A DNA stretch of 64,000 nt, from positions 248,001 through 312,000 of the forward strand of contig JASBSS010000001.1 in assembly GCA_030148805.1 (NCBI GenBank). Direction: 5' to 3'. The DNA is from Thiogranum sp. Its GTDB lineage: Bacteria > Pseudomonadota > Gammaproteobacteria > DSM-19610. The position numbers and the translations under genes were made by a program. Shown here piece by piece: positions 41,806-52,500 of the stretch (positions within the stretch are counted from its first letter, which is position 1; each line of letters starts with the position of its first letter). The notes below the pieces were generated by a model. The model was not told the origin of the DNA. It ran no database searches and was given only the letters and a program-made list of their open reading frames with translations.

Positions 41806-43560
41806 ACCTGCCCCCGTCAACGCGCGCTCCAGGGCCATGCGCAGTTGCGCGGCCCGAACCGGCTTGTAGAGATGCAGGTACTGGCTGCGCGAGGCATGGC
41901 GGATACGCGTTTGGGTGGTATCGCCGGTGATCAAAATAGCGGGTATCGCGCGGGCCAGCCGCCGCCGTATCTCGCCGATGGCCTCCTCGCCGGTCACGCC
42001 ACCGCGCAGATGGAAGTCGAACACCAGAATATCGGGCGGACTTGATTGCTGTCTCAGCAGCCGTTGCGCGGCCGCAAGAGAGTCGGCGGCCCACACCTGG
42101 GCTCCCCAGTTGCGCAACAGCGCCTCCATCGCGGCCAGGATTTCCGGCTCGTCGTCGACCACCAGGACACATTTCCCCTCCAGCCTGTTGACCCACTGCG
42201 AACTCCAGGGTTTTGGCACCGCGGGAACGCTGGCCGGGTCCCCCAACGGCACCTTCAGGCTGAACCGCGACCCCGTGCCAGGCTGCGAGTCCAGCTGCAG
42301 TTCCAGTTGCAGCAAGGTCGCCAAGCGTTTCACGATCGACAAGCCCAAACCCAGCCCCGGACTACCGTCGCGCTTGGCATCCTCCAGACGGCTGAACTCT
42401 TCGAAAATCTTTTCGTGCGCACTAGGCGGAATGCCGCTGCCACTGTCGCTCACCGTCAACAAGGCATGTCTTCCCTGCCTTAGCAGCTCCACCTCCACCA
42501 CCCCACCCGAGGCGGTGTATTTGATCGCGTTGGACAGCAGATTGCGCACAATGCGCTCCAACAGCATCGGATCACTATATAGGGTGAGAGAGGTATCCGG
42601 AATTCTCAGTCTCAGACCTTTTTGCTCGGCCAGCGGCGCGAACACAGTGTGCAACAGTTGCAGCAGATTTTGCGACGAAAACGACTGTTTATCGATCTCG
42701 ATGACCCCGGCGTCCAGCTTGGAGACATCGAGCAGCGAATCGAACAACGTGCGCAGACTGGACAAGCACGCCAGAATGCTGCCGAGTATCGACTTTCTCT
42801 TGTCCTCGCCCTGTTCCTGCTCCAACCCGGCAACCAGAAGCCCGAGCGCATGCAGCGGTTGTCTCAAGTCATGGCTGGCGGTGGCGAAAAAGCGCGATTT
42901 TGCCTCGCCTGCCTGCACCAGCGCATTCTTCTGCTGAGTCAGATCGCTGACCAATGCGAGATTTTCAAAACGCAAGCGGAAGGAGTCCAGGAACGCCCTG
43001 TTGATCAGTCGCGAGTAGATGCACAGATAGAGCATGAACAGCAATCCCATGACGCCAAGCGTCAGGTGGACATCATCGCTCTGACTGAGAAAACGCAGCA
43101 CGATCGGGGTCATCAACGAAATGAAGAACAGCATAAACGCACCCAGATGCACGGAATAAGTGGCGATGGACCCGGCCCCCATGCCGACCAGGACCGTCGC
43201 CATAAAGACATCGTGGATAATGGTATTCGGGCTCTGTAGCAGCACGCCCGCCGCACCCCAGCTGATGCCTCCCAGAAACACCCCGATGAGGAAGTCCCGT
43301 TCGCTGCGGCGAAATTCCGCGCTATACGCGCTGCACCGCCGGTAGCGGACCAGCCAGGCACCACGCAGCAGGATCACGCTGAGCATCGCCCCGCCCCAGA
43401 CGAGAAGCGACTGCCTGTCTGCCACGGATCGCATCACCAGGAACACCAACAGCCCGTTGAGGGCGGTGGCGACCAGCGCCACGGGCATGTGCGCCACCAG
43501 CGTATCGAGCTGCATCGCCTTGATACGATCGTCTATCGGTTGTTTTTCTTCCGGACCCAC
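41791..43560 (-). CDS. Membrane hybrid sensor histidine kinase
   Basis: Kinase of 589 residues. The N-terminal half carries about five or six membrane helices (residues 25-185, such as LVATALNGLLVFLVM, FLIGVFLGGISWGAAGVLL and LGVMGLLFMLYLCIYS) without a large sensor loop. A coiled coil leads to HisKA with ATASHDLRQPLHALGL, then HATPase (NLLSNAIKYTASGG, DSGSGIPP, PGLGLGLSIVKRLA), then a C-terminal receiver (CVLVVDDEPEI, ILVFDFHLRGGVTGEE, LHLYKPV). The motif SHDLRQPLH and the layout match the kinase at 55481. It follows apbE by 116 bp on the same strand. Start GTG 43560. Confidence 0.9.
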   Translation of the reverse strand: MGPEEKQPIDDRIKAMQLDTLVAHMPVALVATALNGLLVFLVMRSVADRQSLLVWGGAMLSVILLRGAWLVRYRRCSAYSAEFRRSERDFLIGVFLGGISWGAAGVLLQSPNTIIHDVFMATVLVGMGAGSIATYSVHLGAFMLFFISLMTPIVLRFLSQSDDVHLTLGVMGLLFMLYLCIYSRLINRAFLDSFRLRFENLALVSDLTQQKNALVQAGEAKSRFFATASHDLRQPLHALGLLVAGLEQEQGEDKRKSILGSILACLSSLRTLFDSLLDVSKLDAGVIEIDKQSFSSQNLLQLLHTVFAPLAEQKGLRLRIPDTSLTLYSDPMLLERIVRNLLSNAIKYTASGGVVEVELLRQGRHALLTVSDSGSGIPPSAHEKIFEEFSRLEDAKRDGSPGLGLGLSIVKRLATLLQLELQLDSQPGTGSRFSLKVPLGDPASVPAVPKPWSSQWVNRLEGKCVLVVDDEPEILAAMEALLRNWGAQVWAADSLAAAQRLLRQQSSPPDILVFDFHLRGGVTGEEAIGEIRRRLARAIPAILITGDTTQTRIRHASRSQYLHLYKPVRAAQLRMALERALTGAGSENP

Positions 43561-43675
43561 AGCCCACTCTCAGTGTCGCTGACACGACGCAAAACACCTG
43601 GGCACGGGGCCGGGCCCAGGCTCGCTTCGTTCCCCGATCAGAGGCCCCGTCCAGGCCACCGATGTCTTGCGGTTC

Positions 43676-44662
43676 TCAGCGCAAATGTGACTGCGGCTGC
43701 GCCGTGTCGATACCCGCCCCCTCGGGGCGGCCGGCCTCTCCCCTGAGCGGTGGCAACGAACCGCCGACTTGCCCCTCGCGGTCCATCCATACGTGCGGCA
43801 AACCCAGGCCTTCGAGCCATTCCGGGCCCGCCCCCTCCTTGAGGATGCTGATAGTGGTCGCGCTGCCGGCGACCACGCATTGCTCGGCCACGACGCTCAC
43901 GCCGCGCATGCCCAGCACCGGCCAACCGGTCTCGGGCGAGAGGATATGGTTATAACGCTGCCCCTCGATTTCGACATAGCGTTCATAATCGCCACTGCTG
44001 GCGACCGCGCCCGAGTGGAGCTCGACCACCGCCAGCAGTTCGTCGGCGAGGCGTGGGTGCTGCACCCCGACCCGCCAGGCCCGGCCATCCGGATGCGGGC
44101 CAATGATCTTGATGTCACCGCCCAGGTCCACCAGACCGCTGTCGACACCCAGCTCCCGGCAGATGGTGGCGGCGCGATCGACGGCGTATTCCTTACCAAG
44201 ACCACCGAAGTCCAATTCCATGCCCCGGCGGGCGAAACGCAACTGGTTCTTGTCCCAGTCCACGTAAGGCCAGCCGATTCGTCGCTTCAGCTCCAGGATA
44301 TCGCCTTTCTCGGGGAGACCTGCACTGTCGAAGTTCCACAGCTGGCGCAACACACCGGAGGTGATATCGAACAACCCGTCGCTCTGTTCGTAGCAAACCT
44401 GAGCGTAGTTCAACAGGGCGAAAGTCTCGCTGTCTATCTCCACCACTCCGCCCTCGGCTCCGGCTCGATTGATGGCGCTGGTGACACTGTCGTCGCGATA
44501 GCGGGAATACTTGCGCTCGATGCGCCGCACGTCGGCAATGGCAGCCTGGGCGGCACGGGTCGCGACGGACCTGTCCGCGTACAAATACACCGCGCAAGGC
44601 GAGCCCATGGCCTTGAAACGCCGCACCAAAGTCCGCGCCCGCCCGGGCACTAGAACTTCCAT
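43676..44662 (-). CDS. apbE: ApbE-family FAD:protein FMN transferase
   Basis: Flavin transferase of 328 residues that moves FMN from FAD to Thr/Ser of target proteins. Characteristic motifs are RRFKAMGSPCAVYLY, YSRYRDDSVTSAINRA, DGLFDITSGVLRQLW, ELDFGGLGKEYAVDRA, LVDLGGDIKIIGPHPDGRAW and HILSPETGWPV; the metal-site Asp/Thr region near the end is present (VVAGSATTISILK). No signal peptide or lipobox is visible, unlike many ApbE proteins, so its compartment is unclear. It overlaps the DUF3570 gene by 13 bp. Confidence 0.94.
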   Translation of the reverse strand: MEVLVPGRARTLVRRFKAMGSPCAVYLYADRSVATRAAQAAIADVRRIERKYSRYRDDSVTSAINRAGAEGGVVEIDSETFALLNYAQVCYEQSDGLFDITSGVLRQLWNFDSAGLPEKGDILELKRRIGWPYVDWDKNQLRFARRGMELDFGGLGKEYAVDRAATICRELGVDSGLVDLGGDIKIIGPHPDGRAWRVGVQHPRLADELLAVVELHSGAVASSGDYERYVEIEGQRYNHILSPETGWPVLGMRGVSVVAEQCVVAGSATTISILKEGAGPEWLEGLGLPHVWMDREGQVGGSLPPLRGEAGRPEGAGIDTAQPQSHLR

Positions 44663-45825
44663 TCAAGGGTTATGCGATAGACGACAAATTGATAATTCTC
44701 GATGCTCGCTCCGCGACCGCCGTTGAGTCTGCGACTGTACTTTCTGTCGTAGTATTCCACTCCGGCGTCCACCACCCCTGAGGATCCGAAGCTCTTGCCA
44801 ACCGTCAGATCCCAACTCAGGGCGCCGAAGGCGGCCAGTCGGTAGTCGCTGGACTGCAAACCGTCTCCCGGCGCGGCGTTGAAGTAGATGCGATAGAAAT
44901 CCGCATCGCTCTGACTGTAGTAGCGCACCCGCGGTTTGACGTGCCAACCTCTTCCCAGCGCCTTGTCGAGGGAGGTTTCAAAGGTATGGGCCTGGATTCC
45001 CCAATCATCGGTGCTGTAGCGGTAGTCGAACTGAAAAGCCGCGGACAGGTTTCTCAGATAGCGTTTGTAACGCCCCAGCATCGCCCACTGGTCACGGTCC
45101 TCGGGCCGCGCATCGGCGCGCACGCCCGTGCCGCTGATAAACACCCGCTTGTAGGGGTCGGAGAGAAACCCTTCGCTTTTCGTATAACCGAGGTTGACCT
45201 GCAACAGACTGGTGGCATCCAGGACCTGGGTCCACCCCAGCAGATACTCCTGGCGGCGTTTCTTGCCGCCGACGTCGCTACGCAACGCGCTGCCCACGTC
45301 GTCGTCGGAATAACTGAATCCGGCCTCCAACGTCGAGTTCCTGTTGTTCAGATCCTGACGCACGTTCAGACTGAAATAATTCGAATCGTAGTCGTCCTCG
45401 TCCGACGTACCGACGCGCGCGCCCACGGTGGTATCGCCAAGGTAGTAGTTCAGCCCCCCCGCCAGCGCCTTGCGCGTGTCGTGGATGGTGGTCGCCCGGG
45501 TGATTACCTGCACCGGATTACCGTCGGCGTCCGGTCGATTGAAAACCGGAGTCGCGCCGGTCATGATATCGCGGGTGGCGTCGATGCGGGCATCGAAGCG
45601 GCTACCCAACGGAAACGCCAGCGACAGCTGGTCCACCTGCACCCGCATGCGATTGTCGCTTTCGTCATAACGGGCGTGACTGTACTGGAAGTCGTACTCC
45701 TGAAGGGGCGTGGCCGCCGATACCGGAGTGGAGACCCCAGGCAAGGCCAGGGCGGCGCCGACGAACGCGCTCAAACGGTCGCGATTTCGCTCAGTTGCAG
45801 CCACAACCACCCCCTCCCACGCCAT
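44650..45825 (-). CDS. DUF3570 outer-membrane beta-barrel protein
   Basis: Protein of 391 residues with a signal peptide (LSAFVGAALALPGVSTPVSA) and alternating amphipathic strands to the C-terminal Phe (YRITLEWKF), typical of an outer-membrane barrel. The DUF3570 features are QYSHARYDESDNRMRVQVDQ and TIHDTRKALAGGLNYYL. Residues 86-92 read DIMTGAT, identical in pattern to the DxxTGAT/DxxSGAT acceptor motif of ApbE. Its neighbours are apbE, a DUF4266 gene and a thioredoxin, a known conserved neighbourhood whose role is undefined. ATG 45825 overlaps the DUF4266 gene; a GTG a few codons later is possible. Confidence 0.9.
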   Translation of the reverse strand: MAWEGVVVAATERNRDRLSAFVGAALALPGVSTPVSAATPLQEYDFQYSHARYDESDNRMRVQVDQLSLAFPLGSRFDARIDATRDIMTGATPVFNRPDADGNPVQVITRATTIHDTRKALAGGLNYYLGDTTVGARVGTSDEDDYDSNYFSLNVRQDLNNRNSTLEAGFSYSDDDVGSALRSDVGGKKRRQEYLLGWTQVLDATSLLQVNLGYTKSEGFLSDPYKRVFISGTGVRADARPEDRDQWAMLGRYKRYLRNLSAAFQFDYRYSTDDWGIQAHTFETSLDKALGRGWHVKPRVRYYSQSDADFYRIYFNAAPGDGLQSSDYRLAAFGALSWDLTVGKSFGSSGVVDAGVEYYDRKYSRRLNGGRGASIENYQFVVYRITLEWKF

Positions 45826-46021
45826 AGCCGCCCGAGGCGGCCTCCTTCGAGAAATAGGTATGTTGCTTCAGCGCCGCTTCGTGCGCGTTCGGCTCTAGCG
45901 CCATGCCGCGTTTGGCCAGATAACCGCGCTCCCAGGGCTTCACCCCCGTAGTGCTGCAACCGTACTGCAACGGGATCAGCAGGCACAGCGCCGCTGCCGC
46001 CGCAAGGCGTAATCCTCTCAT
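45791..46021 (-). CDS. DUF4266 small lipoprotein with CGC end
   Basis: Protein of 76 residues with a signal and lipobox LQYGC (Cys22). The mature domain reads GVKPWERGYLAKRGMALEPN, then HTYFSKEAASGGYGVGGGGC, ending Cys-Gly-Cys-Asn. This is the DUF4266 pattern, with invariant PWERG, Lys/Arg-rich centre and the Gly-rich CGC end. The exposed Cys73/Cys75 pair could bind a metal or be a substrate of the TlpA-like thioredoxin next to it. A strong GGGAGG ribosome site precedes the start. Confidence 0.9.
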   Translation of the reverse strand: MRGLRLAAAAALCLLIPLQYGCSTTGVKPWERGYLAKRGMALEPNAHEAALKQHTYFSKEAASGGYGVGGGGCGCN

Positions 46022-46045
46022 TGACTCCCTCCCTGCTCCTGTTTT

Positions 46046-46570
46046 CTAAGATTCTTCAATCAAGCTTCGTATGATCTGCCTGAGGCGCCCTTCCTCGCCC
46101 CGCTGAAAACCGCTGTGCCGCCAGCGCACCGTGCCGTCTTTGTCGATAAGATAGGAGGTCGGCATGGCCTGCACCCCGAAGGCCTGCGGACATGCGCCGC
46201 TGTTGTCATGGGTGACGCTGAACGCCACCGGATTGGTTTTTAGAAAACGCCGTGCCTGGGACACCTCCTGATCCAGGTTGACCGCGACGATCTCGAACCC
46301 GGAGGCACTGAACTCGGCATAGAGTCTCTGCATCACCGGGAAAGAGTGCCGGCACGGCGGGCACCAGGACGCCCAGAAGTCCACATACACCACCTTGCCG
46401 CGCAAGCTCTCGAGCGTGAGTTCGTCCTGGCCATCCAGCAATGCGCCCAGGCAGTCGGGCGCCGGCGCGGCGAGCGGCTTGGCGGCCGCCGTGCCGACAA
46501 ACGAGCTGGCCAACAGGCTGATGATCAACCCCGCGAGTAAACGCGGTTGACGCAGCCGTCGTGAGACCAT
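46046..46570 (-). CDS. TlpA-like thioredoxin, exported
   Basis: Protein of 174 residues with signal peptide (LLAGLIISLLASSFVGTAAA) and thioredoxin fold. The active site WCPPC is at Cys70/Cys73, in VYVDFWASWCPPCRHSFPVM, and the cis-Pro is in VQAMPTSYLIDKDG. It resembles TlpA/ResA reductants. It would act in the periplasm, perhaps reducing the DUF4266 cysteines or assisting maturation of the DUF3570 barrel. The start at 46570 overlaps the stop of the 2140-residue gene (TGATG), so translation is coupled; the frame to 46633 is rejected. Confidence 0.92.
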   Translation of the reverse strand: MVSRRLRQPRLLAGLIISLLASSFVGTAAAKPLAAPAPDCLGALLDGQDELTLESLRGKVVYVDFWASWCPPCRHSFPVMQRLYAEFSASGFEIVAVNLDQEVSQARRFLKTNPVAFSVTHDNSGACPQAFGVQAMPTSYLIDKDGTVRWRHSGFQRGEEGRLRQIIRSLIEES

Positions 46571-49500
46571 CAGCCTCCCCGCCGCCGACGCGCGACCGTG
46601 GCCAGTCCGATGATGCCCGAGGCGAACAACCACACCGCCGCCGGCACCGGTACCGCCGAGACCACACTCAAGCGCAGCACGTCGGTGCTGCCGAATTCAT
46701 CCAGCAGGTAGTTCACCTGCCACTGCAATCCGCCGGCCAGCAGGGCCAGGTCCAGGGTATCGAACTGACCAGACAGCGTATTGGCGGTCAGCACGTCGAA
46801 AGAATCGCCCGCCGCAGGCGAGAACGGACCGCTGCCGCTGTCGAACCAGTCGACCTTCAGCAGACCGGCGAGGCTGGCCTGACCGCTGACGTTGAGCACA
46901 TCGTATTCGCTGCCCGCCTGCAACCCGCCGATTTCCACCGAGAAGATGCCCGCGGCCGATTGCGTATAGTCGCCGCTGAGGTTGGTCGCGCCCGGCGAGT
47001 TGCCCGGGGCCAGGTCCCCGCCCTGGTTGATGAGATCGCCGATCACCGTATCGGCCGAGAGCGTGCCGCCGGTGAAGTCGAACTGATTGCCCGCCGTGCG
47101 CAGCGTGGCGGTACGCAAACGGCCCCCGCTGAGCACGAAGCTGTCGACGTCGGTTTCATTGGCCACGCTGAGCGAACCATCGGCCAGCGTCACCGCAGCG
47201 TTACCGCTTCCCTGGCGTAGACTGTCGCCAATTGTGACCGCGCCACCGTTGTCTATCCCCAGCGTGGCGCTGGCTCCGGTCCCTTCACCCAAGACCATCG
47301 ATCCCGTGGCCGACAGTGCCGATCCGGCACCGTCGACCGTCACGCCGGCCGTGGCGTTCGTCGCTCGGGCGACAGAAAATGCGCTCGCGTCAACCTGGCC
47401 GCCCGCGCTCGCGCCCAAGCTACCGTTGTTGATCTCCAGCGTGCCCAACGACCAATTCGAACCGACGCCTTCGACGCTCACCGTGCCGGTACCGTTGCCG
47501 TCAGCCCCTCCCAGGCGAGTGCTAAAACTCGTGGCCTGCGCGCCGTTGCTCAGCCGCAGGCTGCCGGACCCGGCGAGCCCGACCGCAAGCTTGCCCTCGA
47601 CGGTAAAATCAGAACCCACGCCGGCGACACTGACCGATCCGCCACTACCGTTCACGCGCCCCAGCGTAGCGCCCGAGGTGGTGACCGAGGAGCGGCTATT
47701 GATGGCCAGGACCCCCGTACCGCTACCCCCGACCACCAGCCTGTTGCTGCTCCAGCGCGAGCCGTCGTTCAGCGTGACACTGCCGTCGGTCGCCGTCGAG
47801 GCGCTCACAGCCGCCGGGTCGTCGCCGATATAGCCATTGACGCTGGACAAGTCGACGCCGCTGTTCGCCGTGAGGCGGCCGCGCCGGGATTTGGCAACGG
47901 ACAGATCGCCATTAACCTGCGCGCTGCCCCCGTTCAGCACCAGACTGGGAGCCGCCGCGGCGTCTTTGCCGTCGATGATCAAATCCGTGTTGCTGATCAA
48001 TCCACCGCTGCCAACGGTCATCAACCCGTCGCCGAAGTTGAATTGACCGCTATTGTCGAAAGCCCGGGTGGTCAAGGTGCCGCCGGCGAGATTCAGGGTG
48101 CCGCCGGCATAGATCTTCAGTCCGTTGCGCATATTGGCGGTACCACCGGACATGTTGAAGCTGGCCGAGCCACCGGCCGAGAATAGATCGCCGCCCACGT
48201 TCGTGAAGGCATTGCTGAGGAATGAATCCGCCCCCGTCAGGCTCAGTGTCGCCTGTGCGCCAGCAACACCGGCGAGGTTGGTGTACAGGTTGGACACACT
48301 GCCGCCGTTGAGGATGCTCAGACTGCCGCTGCCGCCGGCGCCTACATCCAATCGGGTATCGAGGTTCCACGCAGAACCGGCGCCGTCGACGGTCACGGTG
48401 CCGCTCGCGCCCGCCAAAGCGGCGATCTGCGCGGCATTGCCGGTGGCCTGAGCACCGCTTCTGATTCTCAACTCACCGTTGCCGGCGCGCCCCACATATA
48501 AGTCATAACCATTGGTGGCCAGTCGCGTTCCGGAGCCGCTGAGACTGATCAGACCGCGGCCGCCTGCGGCATTGCCTATGGCGGTGTCACCGTCAGCGTT
48601 CACCGTGGCACCGCTGCTGGCACTCAGGCTGCCGGTGCCGGCGTCGCCCACCGTCCAGCCGCTGCTGGTGGCGGTAGTGGTCGGTCCGCTGAGACTCAGC
48701 GTACCGATACTGCCGGCATCGTAGCCCAGGTTGACGAGATTGCTGCTCAGACTGGAGCCGGAACTGGCCACAATTCGACCGACGCCACCCGAGGTTCCCG
48801 CGTACAGGTCGCCGCTTATCGTGGCGGCAGTATTGGCCAGTGTCAGAGTTGGGTTGTTGCCCCGCACCAGACCGGCAATCACCAGGGCGCTGTTGGCGGT
48901 GTCGAACACACCGCCGCTAGTCGTTCCACCACCCGAGCCAAAGCTGCCGTTGGTCACAAACAGGTTGCCATTGTGCAATCGCAGTTTGCCGGCGTTGTCC
49001 ACCGTCTGCGCCCGGATGTTGCCGCCGGACAAGTTCACCTCACCGGCGTCCCAGATTTTCAGCATCTGCGCGATGTCGGCTTCGGCACCGTTGCTCACGG
49101 CGAGACTGGCGGAACCACTGGCGCCGCTGACATAGCCACCCACATAGGCGTTGTCACTGGCGAACACCGACCCCCCGCCGTCGACACTCGCAACACTACC
49201 CCCGCCCAGGTTGATCGTGGGGCTCGACAGACGTGCGCCTCCGGTCACGTTCAGCCCACCGTTCGAAAGGCTCCATGCGCCGCTGTTGAGCCAACGCGAT
49301 GCCGTACCGCTGATGGATAGCGTCGTGGCCTTCAATCCCACAGCGAAGTTCGTGCTACGCACCAGCCCGCCGTTGGTCACCTGGACGTCGACTTGACCCG
49401 TGTACCTGCCCGATTGGATATCGCCGGTCGTCCAGTCGGCGTTGTCGACCAGCACCTTGGCCTGAGTCTTGTTGCCATTGCTCAGGTAGACCTTCCCGCT

Positions 49501-52500
49501 GGTGACAGCGGCACCATTGGTGATGCTGAGGCTACCCGAGGTGAGCGTATCCGACGCGGACGGACTGGTGTCGCGGCGGCCGATAGACAAATTTCCGCTC
49601 TCCCAGCTTGAACCAGCGCCGTCCACGTTGACGCGCGCATCGGCGCTCAAATAAACCGTTCGCGTCGGCAGCACCAGCGTGGCGACCTGGCCGATGCTGG
49701 CCGACCCGGTGGTCAGGGTGGCGCCGGCGCTGAGATCGACGTCGGATAGTCCATAAAGCGTCAGATTGGCGGCCCTACCGGTCGCGCCCCTCAGCGCCAG
49801 CGTCGCGAGCGAACCGCCAGCGCGCGGATTGAGCTGTATCGATCCCGCGTTAAGGTTGCCACTGTCGACGGCCAACAGCCCTTTGTAGATTTCCAAGGCA
49901 CCGGAGGTACTGTCCAGGCTGTCGGTGGTCAAGGTACCGCCGTCGATGATCAGACGGCCATCTGTGTACAGCTTGGTCAGCCCGCCGACGGTGGTACTGC
50001 CGCCCGGCAGATAGACCATGCCGTTACCACCGGCGCCCGTCGCGCTGCCGCCGATGTACAAACCGGCGTTGCTGTTCAGCGCGCCCGAATACACCGTCAG
50101 CTCGCCCCACCCCCCGGAGTCGCGCCCCAGATCGACGTTGCTGGTGGAGAGGCTGCCACCGTCTATGGTCAGCTTGCCGAAGCCTCCGCGCCCGACAACC
50201 AAGTTATTCGCGTTCAGACTGGAACCCGTGCCACTGAGGGCAAGCGTACCCGCGGAACCGGCCAGCGTACCCAAGGTGCTGTCCGTGGCGCTCACCGCTG
50301 CCCCGTTGCCGATATTCAATGTCCCGTTGCCGCTACGGCCGACGAACAGATTGCCGCTCAGGTTCCAGCTAGAGCCCGCGCCATCTACGGACACGTTGCC
50401 GTTCGCGCCGCTACCCAGCGCAACAAAACCGCTGGTGCTGTTCAGCACGGAGCCATTGCGCAGATTGAGGTTCGCCTGCCGGTCAAAGCCAACATAAGCG
50501 GTGCCGGTTGGCGAGGCCGTGCTGTTGTCCAGGGTCAGCGTCGGCGCGTCGCCGGCGGCCGCGCCGTCGACGATCAGCCTGCTGTCCGGTGTGTTATAGC
50601 TGCCGTTGACGATCTGCAGCAGACCATCGTTGAAGTTGAAGGTGCCGGCATTATCAAACAGACGCGTGGTCACGCTGCCACCGGCCAGGTTCAGCGTGCC
50701 GCCGTTCCAGATTTTCAGCGAGGTGCCCGCCGTCACCGCGGCAGCGTCGTTGACGCTCAGCGTGGCCGCGCCGCCGGCAGCCGACGACCCGCCTCCCAGA
50801 TACAAGCCGCCGCTGGCGTTCAAACTGCCACCGCTCAGTGAAACGTTCGCCGTCGCCCCCGGCTTGAACGCCAGTAAGACATTGCCGGCATCCAGGCTGC
50901 CGCCGTTGTCGATACTCGCCGTGGCGTCGCCTTCGTAGCCGAAGTAGAGGGTGTTGTCGATGGCAAACCGCGAACCGGCGCCGCTGACGTTCAGCCCGCC
51001 GCTGGAACCGGCGAAGCGGCCCAGGTAGCCGACCAGGCCCGTGACCACCCCGCCGTTGCGCACTTGCAGCGAAGCGCCACCGTTATAGCCCAGATAAAGC
51101 GAGCCGCTGTTGGTCCAAGCCGCGTTGTCCACGGTGACGTTGCCGACGCCGGTCGACTGGTTGCCGACAAACGCGCTGCGGCTGTTCATCTGCGCGCCGT
51201 CGCTCAAGTCGACCGTCGCGCTACCGCCGTTGCCCACGTACAGCGTCGAGCTGTTGTCCCAGCGCGAACCGGCGCCGCTGACAGCGACGTTGCCGGTGGC
51301 GGCGGCACCGCTGGCGACGTAGCCGGTGGCGTTGCTGACCTGGCCGCCGTTGCTGATCGTCAGCGCTCCGTTGCCCAGGCTGCCGACGAACAGACTGCTG
51401 CTGTTGCTCCAGTGCGAACCGGCACCGTCGACCGTCGCCGTACCCGCGGCGCTGCTACCACGCCCGATGTACCCCGAGGTGTCGCTCAAGGTCGCGCCAT
51501 TGCTCAAGCGCAGGCCGCCCTGGCTGGATTGGCCAACATTCACGGTGGCGATTGCGGCGCTACTGTTGTCCAGGGCGAGCGTCGGCGTGTCGCCAGCGGC
51601 TGCGCCATTGAGACTGAAGGTACTGCCGGTGGTGCTGAATCTACCGTCGATCACCTGCAACAGTCCGTCGCTGAAATTAAAGCCGCCCGCGTTGTCGAAT
51701 ACGCTCGTGGTCAGCGTGCCGCCGGCCAGGTTCAGCGTGCCACCACTCCAGATCTTCAGCGTCGAGCCAGACGCCACGTTAGCGCCGGGATTTACAGTCA
51801 GGGTACCGGAGCCACCGGCGGCGAGCGGATCGCCACCCAGGTAGATCTGCGCCGCGCTCAAACGTCCATCGCCAACCGTGACCTGCCCGCTGCCTCCGTT
51901 TTGCTGGCCTACAAACATTGAGTTGTTTATGACAACTGATCCGGTGTCGGCGACGGACAGCGCACCGGTCCCTCTGGCGCCTACACTCAAATAGCTACCC
52001 ATCAAGGTACCGCCGCTGGAGACATCCACAGTGCCACGGCCGCCGGTGAAAACACCAATGCTGACTTGACCGCCGGAGACCGTGCCTTCGGAAATCGAGA
52101 GGGTGCCGGTCCCCCCCCGACCGACGTCGAGGCCATCGCTGGTAAAACTGCCACCACCGGTTGAGAACCTGACGTCGCCATTGCCGCCTGCGCGCGCTCC
52201 GACAGCGACCCCACCGTTGACCGTGGCCGACGCGCCGTAGCTGATTTCGAAAAGACCGGTGCCGGCATCACCAACTATCAAGGCTTTGCTGACGAAACCT
52301 CCCCCGCTTCCAGCCACAAGCAGTTCGCCTCGAGATCCCGAATCCTCGCCGAGATCCGCGACTCCCGCGTTCACAACGGCGTTAGCTGTCTCGTCGCCCA
52401 CGACAACCATCTGTGCAGTGCCCTGACGGCCAAGCGTTAGGAAATTGCCTACCGATAAACTACCGCCTGAACGCACCGAGTAGGAACCTTCCGAACCGGC

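Noticed and set aside
48010-51765. CRISPR-like array in the repeat-rich gene
   Set aside because: Repeats are in frame, long, imperfect and coding; there are no uniform spacers.
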